64,000 nucleotides of DNA from Streptomyces sulfonofaciens (GCF_014656295.1 NZ_BNCD01000014.1:186001-250000); one strand, 5' to 3'; positions 26,030-35,070 are shown, counted from the stretch's first letter. Notes: generated by a model not told the origin, from the letters alone. Program-made: numbers and translations.

Positions 26030-26773
26030 TCACGCCGGCGGAGTGGATCGATGAGCTGGGACGAGCAGACGGCACGGCAGTGCTCGTTCCCTGACTCCGC
26101 CGCCATCTGAGTCTGGCTCCAGCCGGTACAGCCGGGCCTGAGACGTACGCGTCACCGAGTCCACCAACCGCCCCTCCGCGAAGAGCGCACCGATGCCGTC
26201 CTCCACGGCCCAACCGGCCGGGAGCAGACGGGTCGCCACGGCCGCCTGATAGGACGATCGACGGCCCGGCTCACTGTCATAGTGGGGGCAGACCGAGCCG
26301 GACAGCAGGCCCAACCCGTCGCAGAGGTGGGTCAGCGGCCCGAAGGAGTCGGTGTGCGAGCCCTCGGCCCAGCAGTTGGCACCAGCGCTGATCCCGCACA
26401 GCAGGGCGCCGCGGTCGAAGGCCTCGCGCAGTAATCGGTCCACGCCGTGCGCACGCCAGACCGCCAGCAGATTCACGGTGTTGCCCCCACCTGCATAGAT
26501 GACGTCCTGAGAGAGTAGGAGCGTTCGCAGGGCGTCGTCATCGAGCTCCCGCCGAAAAAGCCGCAGGACACTGGGCTCGCAGGAACGTGGCTGGTACGCC
26601 GCGAGAAATTGCTCGGTGTAAGCGGGGGAGTCGCCGCTGGCTGTCGGAACGAAGCACACCTTCGGCCGAGGCGCGCGCACCTGATCGAGCAGCCAGTCAT
26701 CCAGCAGACCGTCGTCGTCGGTGGAGAAGCCGCCTCCAAGGAGAGCCAGACGACGTTCCGGAACGACAGCCAC
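26030..26773 (-). CDS. Peptidase E (S51 family, aspartyl dipeptidase-like)
   Basis: A 247-residue cytoplasmic peptidase of the S51 family, which cleaves Asp-X dipeptides. The nucleophile is Ser129 in LCGISAGANCW, preceded by the glycine-rich VIYAGGGNTVN. The His-containing PHYDSE segment lies near residue 165. Length is normal for the family. It is not linked to the adjacent aromatic locus by operon structure and may be housekeeping. Confidence 0.87.
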   Translation of the reverse strand: MAVVPERRLALLGGGFSTDDDGLLDDWLLDQVRAPRPKVCFVPTASGDSPAYTEQFLAAYQPRSCEPSVLRLFRRELDDDALRTLLLSQDVIYAGGGNTVNLLAVWRAHGVDRLLREAFDRGALLCGISAGANCWAEGSHTDSFGPLTHLCDGLGLLSGSVCPHYDSEPGRRSSYQAAVATRLLPAGWAVEDGIGALFAEGRLVDSVTRTSQARLYRLEPDSDGGGVRERALPCRLLVPAHRSTPPA

Positions 26774-27079
26774 GAGGGTGCCTCCTCAGATCATGATGCA
26801 GGCGCGGACGATGCCCCGAACAGTGCCAAGCCATCGGCCGGTCCGCAATGGAACAGACCGTCGTCGGCGCGAGGTCCTGTCGGCCCAGGTCAGGGCGGGA
26901 GCAACCGCGGACGGAGGGCGTCGGCGAGGCGGCCGGGGACACTGTCAGTCCGTGTGAGTGGCTCGTCGGCAGCGGTGGGCGGTGGGTGACGAGGCATACT
27001 CTCGGTCGTGGCGAGGTATGACCGCATCGGGTGCGACATCCAGTCACACGCGACGACCCGACCACCGGATCGGCGCCAA

Positions 27080-27394
27080 GATCCACGAGGCGCGTCGTCG
27101 AACCGGATGTCGACGCCGTAGCCGCGTTCGCCCGTGAACGTCAGCCAGTTGGCGGCGGGAGCGCGTCCTGCGAAGACGAACTCCTCCTCGGCGAGCCGGA
27201 ACAATGCCGTCGCCGATCACGCCGCCCTCGGGCGAGACGGGGACGAACTGCTTGGTCGAGTCGACGGGGAACTTCGCGGTGCTGTTGATGCCCGTGCCGG
27301 TGAACAGCTTGAGGGCGTCGGGTCCGGACACCCACAGATTGACCATGTGGTGCGACTGGTGGTCCAGCACGTCCTGGAGTTTCTTGGCGCTCAT
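27080..27394 (-). pseudogene. ligM': N-terminal fragment of a LigM-like O-demethylase
   Basis: The first 100 or so residues of a GcvT-fold aminomethyltransferase of the vanillate/syringate O-demethylase (LigM) type: LQDVLDHQSHHMVNLW, FVPVSPEGGVIGDGI, then after a one-base frameshift near 27203 LFRLAEEEFVFAGRAPAANW and RGYGVDIRFDDAP. Family similarity stops near 27080. The matching middle segment lies on the opposite strand at 29636. LigM enzymes move a methyl group from methoxyaromatics to tetrahydrofolate. Non-functional. Confidence 0.75.
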
Positions 27395-27515
27395 GGGGCC
27401 ACCTGTTCTGGAGTCGCGGTTCTTCCGACGTTCGACGCTGGGCAGCGATCCGCCGTGGCGGCACCGGGAAATGGCGGGGGTGAAACGGCCAGTACGCCAG
27501 TACGGCCGAGTCATT

Positions 27516-27541
27516 TGACGTAGCGGGCCGCCCGTACGTCA
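27516..27541. promoter_or_regulatory. TGACGTA-N12-TACGTCA operator, ligM'/ligA spacer
   Basis: Two 7-bp arms are exactly complementary with 12 bases between. The direct pair GTCATTTGACG (27510) and GTCATTTGTCG (27538) overlaps them. The site lies between the divergent ligM fragment and ligA, 140 bases before ligA, as expected for a pathway regulator. The regulator is not identified. Confidence 0.6.
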
Positions 27542-27679
27542 TTTGTCGTGCCCGGCCCGGGTCAGGTCGTCGTCGAGCAGTCGCGACAACCGTGGGGTGG
27601 CTGGCGCCCCCGGACGTTCTAGCCTCGGAGCAGAACCGCCCGCTGCGCAATGCGCGGCCCCAGCCAGGGAGCACACCAC

Positions 27680-28039
27680 ATGAGCAGCCAGAGCAGGCCG
27701 GACCTGCCGGGGACCTACGTCTTCGACGGTCCGACGAGCCTTCGTGGACACAACATGAACAAGTTGTTCATGTCGCTGCGCACGGAGAACGCCCGCACGC
27801 AGTTCCGCGCCGACGAAGCCGGGTACTGCCGCGCCTTCGGACTCTCCGAGGCACAGACGTCCGCCGTCCTCGGCCGTGACTGGCAGAGCATGCTCGACCT
27901 CGGCGGCAGCATTTTCTACATCTACAAGCTCGCCATGATGGACGGGCTGTCCATGCAGTACCTCGGCGGTGTGTTCACCGGAATGTCCGAGGCGGACTTC
28001 AAGGCCGCGATGCTGGCCGGAGGGCGTACCGATGTCTGA
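27680..28039 (+). CDS. ligA: Protocatechuate 4,5-dioxygenase alpha subunit (LigA-type)
   Basis: A 119-residue helical small subunit of a class III extradiol dioxygenase. It covers the LigB active site. Family segments MNKLFMSLRTENARTQFRAD and LDLGGSIFYIYKLAMMDG are present, as is the C-terminal G-M-(S/T) stretch. The ATG follows AGCCAGGGAG and the gene overlaps ligB by 8 bases (ATGTCTGA). Substrates of such enzymes are protocatechuate, gallate and 3-O-methylgallate. Confidence 0.9.
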   Translation: MSSQSRPDLPGTYVFDGPTSLRGHNMNKLFMSLRTENARTQFRADEAGYCRAFGLSEAQTSAVLGRDWQSMLDLGGSIFYIYKLAMMDGLSMQYLGGVFTGMSEADFKAAMLAGGRTDV

Positions 28040-28889
28040 GGTGATCTGGGGACTGGCCACGTCGCACGTACCGTCGATCGGTGCGGCGATGGACCGTGGC
28101 ATGACGGCGGACCCGGTGTGGGCACCGCTGTTCGAGGGGTACAGGCCGGCCCGGGAGTGGCTCGCGGAGCACACTCCGGACGTCGCGATCCTGGTCTACA
28201 ACGACCACGCCAACGGGGTGGACCTCGACGTGGTGCCGACGTTCGCGATCGGCACGGCGGAGAGGTACCGGGTGGCTGATGAGGGCTTCGGCCGACGCCC
28301 TGTGCCGGACGTCGTCGGGGACCCGGAGTTCTCCTTCCACCTCCTGCAGAACCTGATGGACGAGGGCTTCGACCTGACGGTCTTCTCCGAACTCGACGTC
28401 GACCACGGCTTCACCGTCCCCCTGTCGGTCTGGACGCCGGAGCCCGGCGACGCCTGGCCCTGCCCGGTCATCCCCATCATGGTCAACGTCATACGCTACC
28501 CGCAGCCGACGGCGGCGCGCTGCTACGCACTGGGCCAGGCCCTCGGGCGCGCGATCGCCGGTTACGGCGGTGCCCGGACGGTGGGGATCCTCGGCACGGG
28601 CGGCATGTCGCACCAGCTCGCGGGCGCCCGGGCCGGCTTCATCAACCCGACCTTCGACCACATGTTCCTCGATGCCATCGAGAAGGAGCCGCAGAAGCTG
28701 GCCGCGCTCAGCCGGGAGGACTACATCCGCCAGGCCGGCTCCGAGGGCATCGAACTGATCATGTGGCTGGTGATGCGCGGGGCGATGAACGCCGAGGTCC
28801 GCAAGGTGCACTCCGCCTACCACGTGCCTGCGTCCAACACCGCCGCCGGTCTCGCCCTCTTCGACAACCGGACCACTCGGCCGAGCTGA
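28032..28889 (+). CDS. ligB: Protocatechuate 4,5-dioxygenase beta subunit (LigB-type)
   Basis: A 285-residue catalytic subunit with non-haem Fe(II). Expected ligands are present at His12 (TSHVPSIG), His59 (YNDHANG) and Glu241 (EGIELIMW). His125 (DVDHGF) and His194 (MSHQLAG) fit conserved active-site histidines. Length is full. Together with ligA it would cleave protocatechuate-type rings meta (4,5). This is intact although its surrounding O-demethylation genes are decayed, and no downstream LigC/LigI/LigJ homologues are visible here. Confidence 0.9.
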   Translation: MSEVIWGLATSHVPSIGAAMDRGMTADPVWAPLFEGYRPAREWLAEHTPDVAILVYNDHANGVDLDVVPTFAIGTAERYRVADEGFGRRPVPDVVGDPEFSFHLLQNLMDEGFDLTVFSELDVDHGFTVPLSVWTPEPGDAWPCPVIPIMVNVIRYPQPTAARCYALGQALGRAIAGYGGARTVGILGTGGMSHQLAGARAGFINPTFDHMFLDAIEKEPQKLAALSREDYIRQAGSEGIELIMWLVMRGAMNAEVRKVHSAYHVPASNTAAGLALFDNRTTRPS

Positions 28890-28936
28890 TCGGCTGGGCG
28901 CCGTCCGTCGCCCCGATCCACGAAGGAAGCCGAACG

Positions 28937-29626
28937 ATGCCGGTTGACCGTCCCGGGCGGCTGCGGGGCCCTACCGAGGAGGATGACGTCACCGGCAAGG
29001 GTGGCGTCCCCGTCGAACGGTGCCGCGTCATGGGGGTCGTCAACGTCACCCCGGACTCGTTCCCCGACGGTGGCCGGTACGCCACGACGGCTTCCGCGGT
29101 GGAGCACGGCCTCGCGCTGCACGGGGCCGGCGCCGACTACGTGAACGTCGGCGGGGAGTCCACCCGCCCGGGAGCGGCCGGGTCGACGCCGCCGACGAAC
29201 TGCGGCGCGTCGTCCCCGTCGTGCGGGAACTGGCGGCCGCCGGTGTGCCGGTCAGTGTGGAAACCACCCAGGCCACGGTCGCCGAGGCCGCAGTGGCCGC
29301 GGGTGCCGTACTGGTCAACGATGTCAGCGGCGGCTCGGCCGACCCCGCCATGGCACGGGTCGTGGCGGCCGCCCGGGTGCCGTGGGTGCTCAACCACTCA
29401 CGTGGCACGAGCCGGGACATGTACGCCGCAGCCGGGTACGATGACGTCGTACGCGAGGTCTCGGAGGAGCTGGTGACCCGGGCGGACGGTGCTGTCCGGG
29501 CCGGAGCCCGTCCCGACCGGCCGATCCTCGATCCCGGGCCGGGGTTCGCCAAGAGGGGGAGCAGCACTGGATGCTCCACGCCCACCTCGACGGACTCCTC
29601 CGCCTGGGGCTTCCCGCTGCCGTGAC
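28937..29626 (+). pseudogene. folP': Dihydropteroate synthase-like gene, frameshifted and truncated
   Basis: The pterin-binding family motif MGVVNVTPDSFPDGGRY and DYVNVGGESTRPGA are in one frame; the Asp of VDVGGEST is Asn here. After a shift near 29180 the frame changes to VDAADELRRVVPVVREL, then LVNDVSGGSADPAMA and ILDPGPGFAK. A second shift near 29556 leads to LHAHLDGLLRLGLP. The SRK substrate-binding segment expected next is missing. It starts with GAAGGAAGC before the ATG, 47 bases after ligB. In this setting it would have supported folate supply for O-demethylation, which is inference. Confidence 0.8.
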
Positions 29627-29635
29627 GAGAGCTCC

Positions 29636-29790
29636 GCTGTCCGCACCTGGGGCCCGCCGAAGTTCCACCGGTACGAGCTGCAGGGCCCCACAGCGGTGGC
29701 CGTCCTCCGGCAGGCCACCGGTCGGCCACTGCCTGAGACCAAGTCCTTCCACATGGCCGATTTCTCCATCGCCGGCCACACCGTCCGGGG
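29636..29790 (+). pseudogene. 'ligM': Middle fragment of the LigM-like O-demethylase
   Basis: Reads VRTWGPPKFHRYELQGP, then ATGRPLPETKSFHMADFSI and AGHTVRGL, which match the central GcvT domain of LigM-type proteins. It continues the family alignment beyond the N-terminal piece at 27080-27394, but on the other strand. It is cut short at about 29790 and fused to a metF remnant. Confidence 0.7.
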
Positions 29791-29796
29791 TCTGGG

Positions 29797-29937
29797 AGAT
29801 CGGCCACCTCTTCACGTCGGTCGGCATCGGCGGCTACCCCGAGGGGCACGGCCTGATCAGTGACGACCTGATCGAGTGGGCCCTGGCAGCCAAGGCGCCG
29901 TATGCCACGCAGATCATCACCCAACTGCGGAGATCCG
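29797..29937 (+). pseudogene. 'metF': metF (methylenetetrahydrofolate reductase) fragment
   Basis: About 45 codons in a different frame from the preceding fragment: VGIGGYPEGHGLISDDLIE, then AKAPYATQIITQL. This is the central MetF segment around GYPEGHP and the following TQ(L/I)CFD motif. Both ends are missing. MetF recycles methyl-tetrahydrofolate formed by LigM-type enzymes. Confidence 0.7.
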
Positions 29938-29938
29938 C

Positions 29939-30016
29939 GCGCTGGCACGCGCCGTGCGCTGGCACAACGAGAATTGGATCGCGGTCGTCGGCAACCGCAC
30001 CGTCGTCTTCTCGTGA
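29939..30016 (+). pseudogene. 'purU: purU (formyltetrahydrofolate deformylase) C-terminal fragment
   Basis: The last 25 codons read IRALARAVRW, HNENWIAVVGNRTVVFS, stop. This is the PurU C-terminus, which characteristically ends ARA-(x)-GNRT(V/I)(V/I). PurU releases formate from formyl-tetrahydrofolate, the last step of oxidising the methyl carbon. Only the tail remains. Confidence 0.6.
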
Positions 30017-30161
30017 GCGCGTACGGTACTGCCGGCGGAGGCTTCGAACGGCGGGCCGCTCGGCCGGTTCCCTGACGCCCTCGCCGCCCGGGCCCCCGCG
30101 GCGGGCGGCGGGGCCACCGCCGCCCCACCCTGCGGACCGCGCCCGCCCGCCCCTTCGGCCG

Positions 30162-30788
30162 TCAGGCGACCGGGTTGCCGCGGCGGGGCAGCGGTCCGCC
30201 CGGCGAGACGTACCTCAACCGGCCGAGCTCGTCGGTGACCGGTGTGAAGCCCGCGGCCGCCAACTGGGCGCCGTACCGCGCGCGTGCGCGTCGGACGGAT
30301 GCGAGCCCGACGGGCACGAGGAGCATGAACACGGCCCAGAGGATGACCGCGACGAGAGTGGCGGTGCTGTGCGGGCCGAACCGGATGCAGGGGGCCGCCG
30401 CCAACACGGTCGCAACGGGAAGCCCCAACGCAAGCCGCTGCTTGGCCGTGTACTGGCTGGCGAAGTCGAAGGAGATGCGGGCCTTGAGCAACTCGACCTC
30501 CTCACGTACCAGCGGAGGCAGCGAGACCCCGTCGCCCGCGTTCGGATACAGCGCTCGGTTCCGCTCGGCGCGCGCCTGTGCCTCGGGCCCCGGGTCAGGC
30601 ACCAGTTCCAGCATGAGCTGCTCGGACTTGAATCCGCCCAGCCCCGCGCCCGCGTACGCGTAACCGAACTGCTCGGCGACGGAGGCGAGCCGGGCGAGGC
30701 TCCCGATCGAACCCGCCGACCGGGCGATCGCCACCCGCTCCCCGCTCGACATCTTCCGCAACATCGCGCGCACGTGTCGCTTGCCCAC
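30162..30788 (-). CDS. Membrane protein of unknown function
   Basis: A 208-residue protein starting at a GTG preceded by GGGGGGA. The first 110 residues are soluble and charged. Two transmembrane segments follow near 120-140 and 148-172. The tail GFTPVTDELGRLRYVSPGG is short and cytoplasmic or external. I recognise no family. It lies alone between two decayed catabolic remnants. Confidence 0.6.
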   Translation of the reverse strand: MGKRHVRAMLRKMSSGERVAIARSAGSIGSLARLASVAEQFGYAYAGAGLGGFKSEQLMLELVPDPGPEAQARAERNRALYPNAGDGVSLPPLVREEVELLKARISFDFASQYTAKQRLALGLPVATVLAAAPCIRFGPHSTATLVAVILWAVFMLLVPVGLASVRRARARYGAQLAAAGFTPVTDELGRLRYVSPGGPLPRRGNPVA

Positions 30789-30994
30789 TGGACATCCCCC
30801 CGTCACGAACAGTCCAGAAACTATCCCACGTTCACATGCCCGGGGGTGCTGTCGCGACTGCGTCGACGCCGTCCTGGCGACCCGCGCGGGACCGGCGCGG
30901 AGTCGGCCCCGACCGGCCCACGCTCTGCGCAGCGTGGCGCGCCGTGCCCTGGCGACCGGAGCGGTCATGGCCCACGCTCATCAGGACGGACCGA

Positions 30995-31286
30995 TCAGTG
31001 CAGGAGGCCGCCTCCGTCGCAGACGAGCGACTGGCCGGTGACCAGGCGCCCGTCGTCCGAGGCGGGGAACGCGACAAGCCCGGCGGAGTCCTCGGGCGTC
31101 ACGAATTCCCGGATGGCCTGCTGGGACATGGTGTGCGTGAACGTGTCGGTGCCGGAGTGCCCGCGCGTGCCGGGCGTGGCGATCTGCGCGGGCATCACCG
31201 TGTTCACGCAGATGCCGTGTTCGCCCAACTCGCGTGCCGTGACCTGAGTCATGCCGATGGGCGTGCCCTTACTGGCGATGTAGGCG
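30995..31286 (-). pseudogene. 5'-truncated short-chain dehydrogenase
   Basis: The C-terminal half of an SDR oxidoreductase. The catalytic YIASKG segment is at about 31270, followed by TARELGEHGICVNTVMPAQI and the terminal TGQSLVCDGGGLLH. The Rossmann glycine motif and the first half are absent, and sequence upstream of 31290 does not continue the family. The Tyr-xxx-Lys pair remains but the protein could not bind NAD. Confidence 0.75.
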
Positions 31287-31290
31287 TCAG

Positions 31291-31641
31291 GCTCACGGCG
31301 GACCGCTGCCTCGACGCTCGCGCGCCCTCGGCGAGGGGGACTGCCCGCCCCTTGCCACGCTCCTCACGGCCACCGTGCGCCCACGCGGCGACGGGACCGA
31401 CGCTGAAGAGCCACGGGCAGGCAGGTAACTCGCTAATGACCGGGCCGGCGCGGAGGCGCGTCCTGCCGCGGCTACGTCATTCGTCGCGATCCGGGACGAA
31501 CACCCTGGTCAGTACCCTGCACGGGGCTCGACGTGTCCGACCAGGCGAAGCCGTCCTCCCCGGGGACCGGCGGTGTGGGTCCGGCCCACCGCACGCCCGG
31601 GGCCGCCAGGGCCGCCATGAGGCAGGCGAAGGGGCAGTGGT
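31291..31641. other. Spacer, no gene seen
   Basis: About 350 bases between the truncated dehydrogenase and the YceI stop. Several short frames are open, none with recognisable similarity. It is likely debris of the decayed locus. Confidence 0.4.
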
Positions 31642-32169
31642 TCAACTGCGCTGCAACCACGCGTCGACGACGACGTCGAGGTGGCGCGCCGCCATGCCCT
31701 TCATCTTCGTGACCCCGTGGGCGTAGCGGTCGATCCGGGCTTCGGCCTTGATCCTGGCATCGGCCTCGCCGACCTGCACATGAGTGATGGCAAAGGCGAC
31801 CGGAACGGGCTCGCCGCGGACGGTCAGAAGACCGCGAACGATCCACTGCTGATTCTCGGCGGTGATGCTGTCGGACACAAAGCCGAGTGTCGGGTAGGCC
31901 GCGGCGTCGAGGAACTTCCGGGATTTCACCTGCTTGTCGCGCTGCCGGCTCCCCGTGTCGAAGGTGGCCGCGGCGGCCTGAGCGGTGACGCGGGACTGCT
32001 CGGGCGAATCCGCGACGAACAGATCCCCTCCTTCCAGAGAGAGGGTGCCCACGACCTCCCCCATACCGAACATATGGCGGGTGGTGAAGCTGACTGAGGA
32101 GCGGTGCAGGTCGAATCGGTAGGCCCCGGCGGGCAGGATCTGCGAGGTCAGGTGCATGTGTCCACGCAT
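31642..32169 (-). CDS. YceI-family protein
   Basis: A 175-residue lipocalin-like YceI domain protein. These beta-barrels bind isoprenoid or other lipid-like ligands, and in actinobacteria are often stress-linked. Family segments include GAYRFDLHRSSVSFTTRHM, GTLSLEGGDLFVADS, SRQRDKQVKSRKFLD and PTLGFVSDSI. No signal peptide is visible, so it is probably cytoplasmic. It is divergent from a MarR regulator across a palindrome, a common pairing. Confidence 0.85.
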   Translation of the reverse strand: MRGHMHLTSQILPAGAYRFDLHRSSVSFTTRHMFGMGEVVGTLSLEGGDLFVADSPEQSRVTAQAAAATFDTGSRQRDKQVKSRKFLDAAAYPTLGFVSDSITAENQQWIVRGLLTVRGEPVPVAFAITHVQVGEADARIKAEARIDRYAHGVTKMKGMAARHLDVVVDAWLQRS

Positions 32170-32205
32170 GGTGGCAGTCCCTTCGGTGCCGCGTGCGGCG
32201 AAGTA

Positions 32206-32219
32206 GTTCAGCGTTAAAC
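32206..32219. promoter_or_regulatory. Imperfect MarR-type palindrome
   Basis: GTTCAGCGTTAAAC matches its own reverse complement at 10 of 14 positions, close to a GTTTAACGTTAAAC dyad. It lies in the 105-base spacer between the divergent YceI and MarR genes, 36 bases from the YceI start. Confidence 0.55.
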
Positions 32220-32274
32220 TTCTCTCGACGCTACAAGGTAATTCGAATACGTACAACCGGAGTACGGTGCCTCC

Positions 32275-32802
32275 ATGTGCGAACCCCACTGGCTCGACGA
32301 GCGGGAGTCCAAGGCGTGGACGGACTTCCTGACCGCTTTCTCCGTGCTCAGCCGCAGGATCGAGCAGAGCCTCAAGGGGAACTCCGGGCTCACGGCGCAG
32401 CAGTACGACGTGCTCGTCAATCTCGGCAACGCCCCGGGTCGCGAACTGCGTATGACCGAGCTCGCCGAGGCCGTTCTGCTGGCGAAGAGCAGCGTGACGT
32501 ACCAAGTCGGTCAACTGGAGAAGGCCGGGCTGGTCCGCCGGACCTCCTGCGAGGGCGACGACCGCGGGGTCAGGGCGTCGCTCACCGGGGCGGGGTGGCG
32601 GAAGCTGAGTGAGGCGGCGCCCGCACACGTCGCCTCCGTGCGGAGGCACTTCATCGACGCGATGTCCGCAAGCGACTTCGAGGCGTTGGCGCGCGGCCTC
32701 GGGGCGCTCGCCGACAGCCTCCGCACTCTCCAGGACGCGGAAGGTGCGGGCAACCGCGCTGGAAGGGAAGCCGACACCGGCGACATGGGGCAGGGTGCAT
32801 AG
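32275..32802 (+). CDS. MarR-family transcriptional regulator
   Basis: A 175-residue winged-helix regulator. The recognition region spans about residues 60-100 (MTELAEAVLLAKSSVTYQVG), followed by the wing RTSCEGDDRGVRASLT. The dimerisation helices are at both ends, and a hydrophilic 15-residue tail extends beyond the usual family length. It most likely represses itself and the divergent YceI gene. Confidence 0.88.
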   Translation: MCEPHWLDERESKAWTDFLTAFSVLSRRIEQSLKGNSGLTAQQYDVLVNLGNAPGRELRMTELAEAVLLAKSSVTYQVGQLEKAGLVRRTSCEGDDRGVRASLTGAGWRKLSEAAPAHVASVRRHFIDAMSASDFEALARGLGALADSLRTLQDAEGAGNRAGREADTGDMGQGA

Positions 32803-33730
32803 GGCGGCTCTCCACGGCGCGTGGATGCCGCGCGCCTGCCGGGAAGGCATCCATCCGCGCCGCCCGGCCGCCCGCACCGGAAGCCGCCGTGAGGCTTCAC
32901 CGAAGGGCACCCCCGAAGGCCGCGAGGCCGTCCGCGCGCGGCGGAACCGCCTTCGCTACCGCGTCCGGCGTCCGTGACAAACCGCCGGTCGGGGGTCGAA
33001 CGCAGCAATCCACCCAAGATCCCCGGAGTGTGCCACCACCCACCCACATATACACAGAGGACCACCACACCAACCAACCATCCGGAAACGGGTTGCGCAC
33101 GGCGGCAGGGTGGGCGGCGACTATCGTCTTTGGGCCTTGGCTGGCTTGAAGTTGTCGCCAAGGGCCGCAATCATGCTGCCTGTTGGGCTATTGGTTCACT
33201 GTTCGGGCGGCGACGGCGAGGTGTTCATGCGGCGACGGCGAGCGTGCACATGCGCGCTACGGCTCGGGTGCTGCGACGGAGCCCGCCCTCGCACTGTGGG
33301 CAGTCGCTTAGGGCCGTGCGGCGCCCCATTCGCCGCGGTGCCCGCGCCGCACGGGTACGGCCCCCGTGGTGGACGGCGTCACCGTCCCTCCCGCCTCTCG
33401 TTAGCGGGTGCCCGGGGCGTTCTCCGTGCTGGAGAAGTGCAACGGTGTGGGCGCGGGCAGCGTCCGTCCGGCGCCGTCACGCCCTGACTTCCATTCAGGC
33501 CCTGACCCCCACTCAGGCCCTGACCGCCTTGAGGTCCTGACCCCCGACCAGGCCCTGGGCCGCCCCCCTGCCGGTGTCCGACCAGGCCGGTGTCCCGTTT
33601 CCGTTGCGTCCGCCGCCATCTGTTTAGCGGTCAACTATCTTGGTGTATTGTGCGCAATCGCGTGAAATGTCAGATCTGGGGGGCTTTCGCGCGCTTTCAG
33701 TAGTTTTGCTAGGCAAGTCCGGAGAGCATC
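32803..33730. other. Long spacer before the biosynthetic operon
   Basis: About 930 bases. At 33030-33085 the plus strand is strikingly C/A-rich with few G or T. At 33205-33245 GCGGCGACGGCGAG occurs twice. At 33481-33551 there is an 18-bp tandem repeat. The last 110 bases are AT-richer and hold the likely P450-operon promoter. Frames found here are short and unconvincing. Confidence 0.5.
33481..33551 (+). repeat. Four degenerate 17-18-bp tandem repeats
   Basis: The core GCCCTGACCCCCACTCAG recurs four times with changes, ending about 180 bases before the P450 gene. It may be neutral, or may bind an activator of the biosynthetic operon; nothing in the sequence decides this. Confidence 0.7.
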
Positions 33731-35070
33731 ATGACCCCAATGCATCTGTTCGACGAGGCATGCAGCACCACCGACCTGTTGGAACTCATGCCGCCACTCG
33801 CCTTGCAGGGCGATGTCGTGCGGTACCGCTACGGCGGACAGGACCGGTTGCTGCTTAACGATCCCGAGGACACCTACCGCGTGGTCGCGGACCCGCGAAA
33901 GCAGTTCGCCGCTCTGCCCCTGCTGCAGCGGGTCATGGGTGAGGGACTGCTCGTGGCGCACGACCTGGAACGCTGGAAGCCGCGGCGCCTCGTCGTGCAG
34001 CGTGAGATGTCTCCGGGCAAGGTCGCCAAACACGCGGGTCTGGTGATGGAGAACACCCGCCGGGTGGTCGACAGTTGGTCCCCGGGGCAGCGGATATCAC
34101 TGCGCGACGAGGTCAACCGACTCGCTCTCGACAACCTGGGCGACACCGTCTTCGGTGAGGAATTCGCAGGTCACCGCGAGATCGTGCGGGAAACCCTGGA
34201 GCTGCTGCTCGAAGCGTTCGACGCGTTGGAATCCGGTCAACGCAACGAACTGCTCGAACAGCGCCTGGAAGAGTCGATCACCAAGCTCGAAGCCGCCCTT
34301 GCGGGGATCGTCGACGGCCGCAGGGCGTCCGCTGGCGACCCGGTCTACGTGCTCGACGTGTTGATCAGGGCGGCGAAGTCGGGGGATCCGGTGTTCGCCG
34401 ACCCGTTCATACGGGACGAGTCCATCACGATGATGATCGCCGGGTACGACACGACCGCCTTCATCATCGGCGCCGCGACGGTCCTCCTCGCCCGGCACCC
34501 CGAAGCGCGGCAGCGGCTTCGTGCGGAGGTCGAGGCGGCGCGCACCGCCGAGGTGGCACCGGAGAAGTTCGTGAAGGCCGTTCCGTTCGCCAGGCTGGTG
34601 ATCGCCGAGACGTTGCGCCTCTACCCCCCGATTCCCTTCATGCACCGGCCCCTGCTGGAGGACCAGGTGATCGCGGGTCAGACCCTGCCCGAGGGCACTC
34701 TCGTCACCGCCAGCGCCTGGGTGGCCCACCACAGCCCCAAGCTCTTCAAGGACCCGCTGGTCTTCGACCCTGACCGGTTCTCGCCGGAGCGCCGCACGGA
34801 GATCCCGCGGCACGCCTACTTCCCGTTCGGAATGGGCCAGCGCACCTGTGTGGGCAACCACTTCGCGATGCTCTCGATGGCGATCGCCGTCGCCCTCATC
34901 GCGGCCGACACCGACCTGCGCTTCGACTCGACGGACCTCGCCATCGAGGCGCCGATCACCCTGAGGTTCGCCGACGAGGCCCTCGCCACGGTCACCGACG
35001 TGCGTGGGCGCGACGACCGTCCCGGTCGGGACTCCGCCGAGGCCGGGTGTACGAGGGGGGACGAGGTCCG

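Noticed and set aside
29797..30016. Reading 29797-30016 as part of LigM
   Set aside because: GYPEGHGLISDD and the GNRTVVF tail fit MetF and PurU, not the GcvT-fold family.
33481..33551. CRISPR array
   Set aside because: Repeats are 17-18 bases, degenerate and directly adjacent, without unique spacers or cas genes.
33408..33665. 85-codon frame before the P450 gene
   Set aside because: It runs through the tandem repeats, lacks a ribosome site and shows no similarity I can name.
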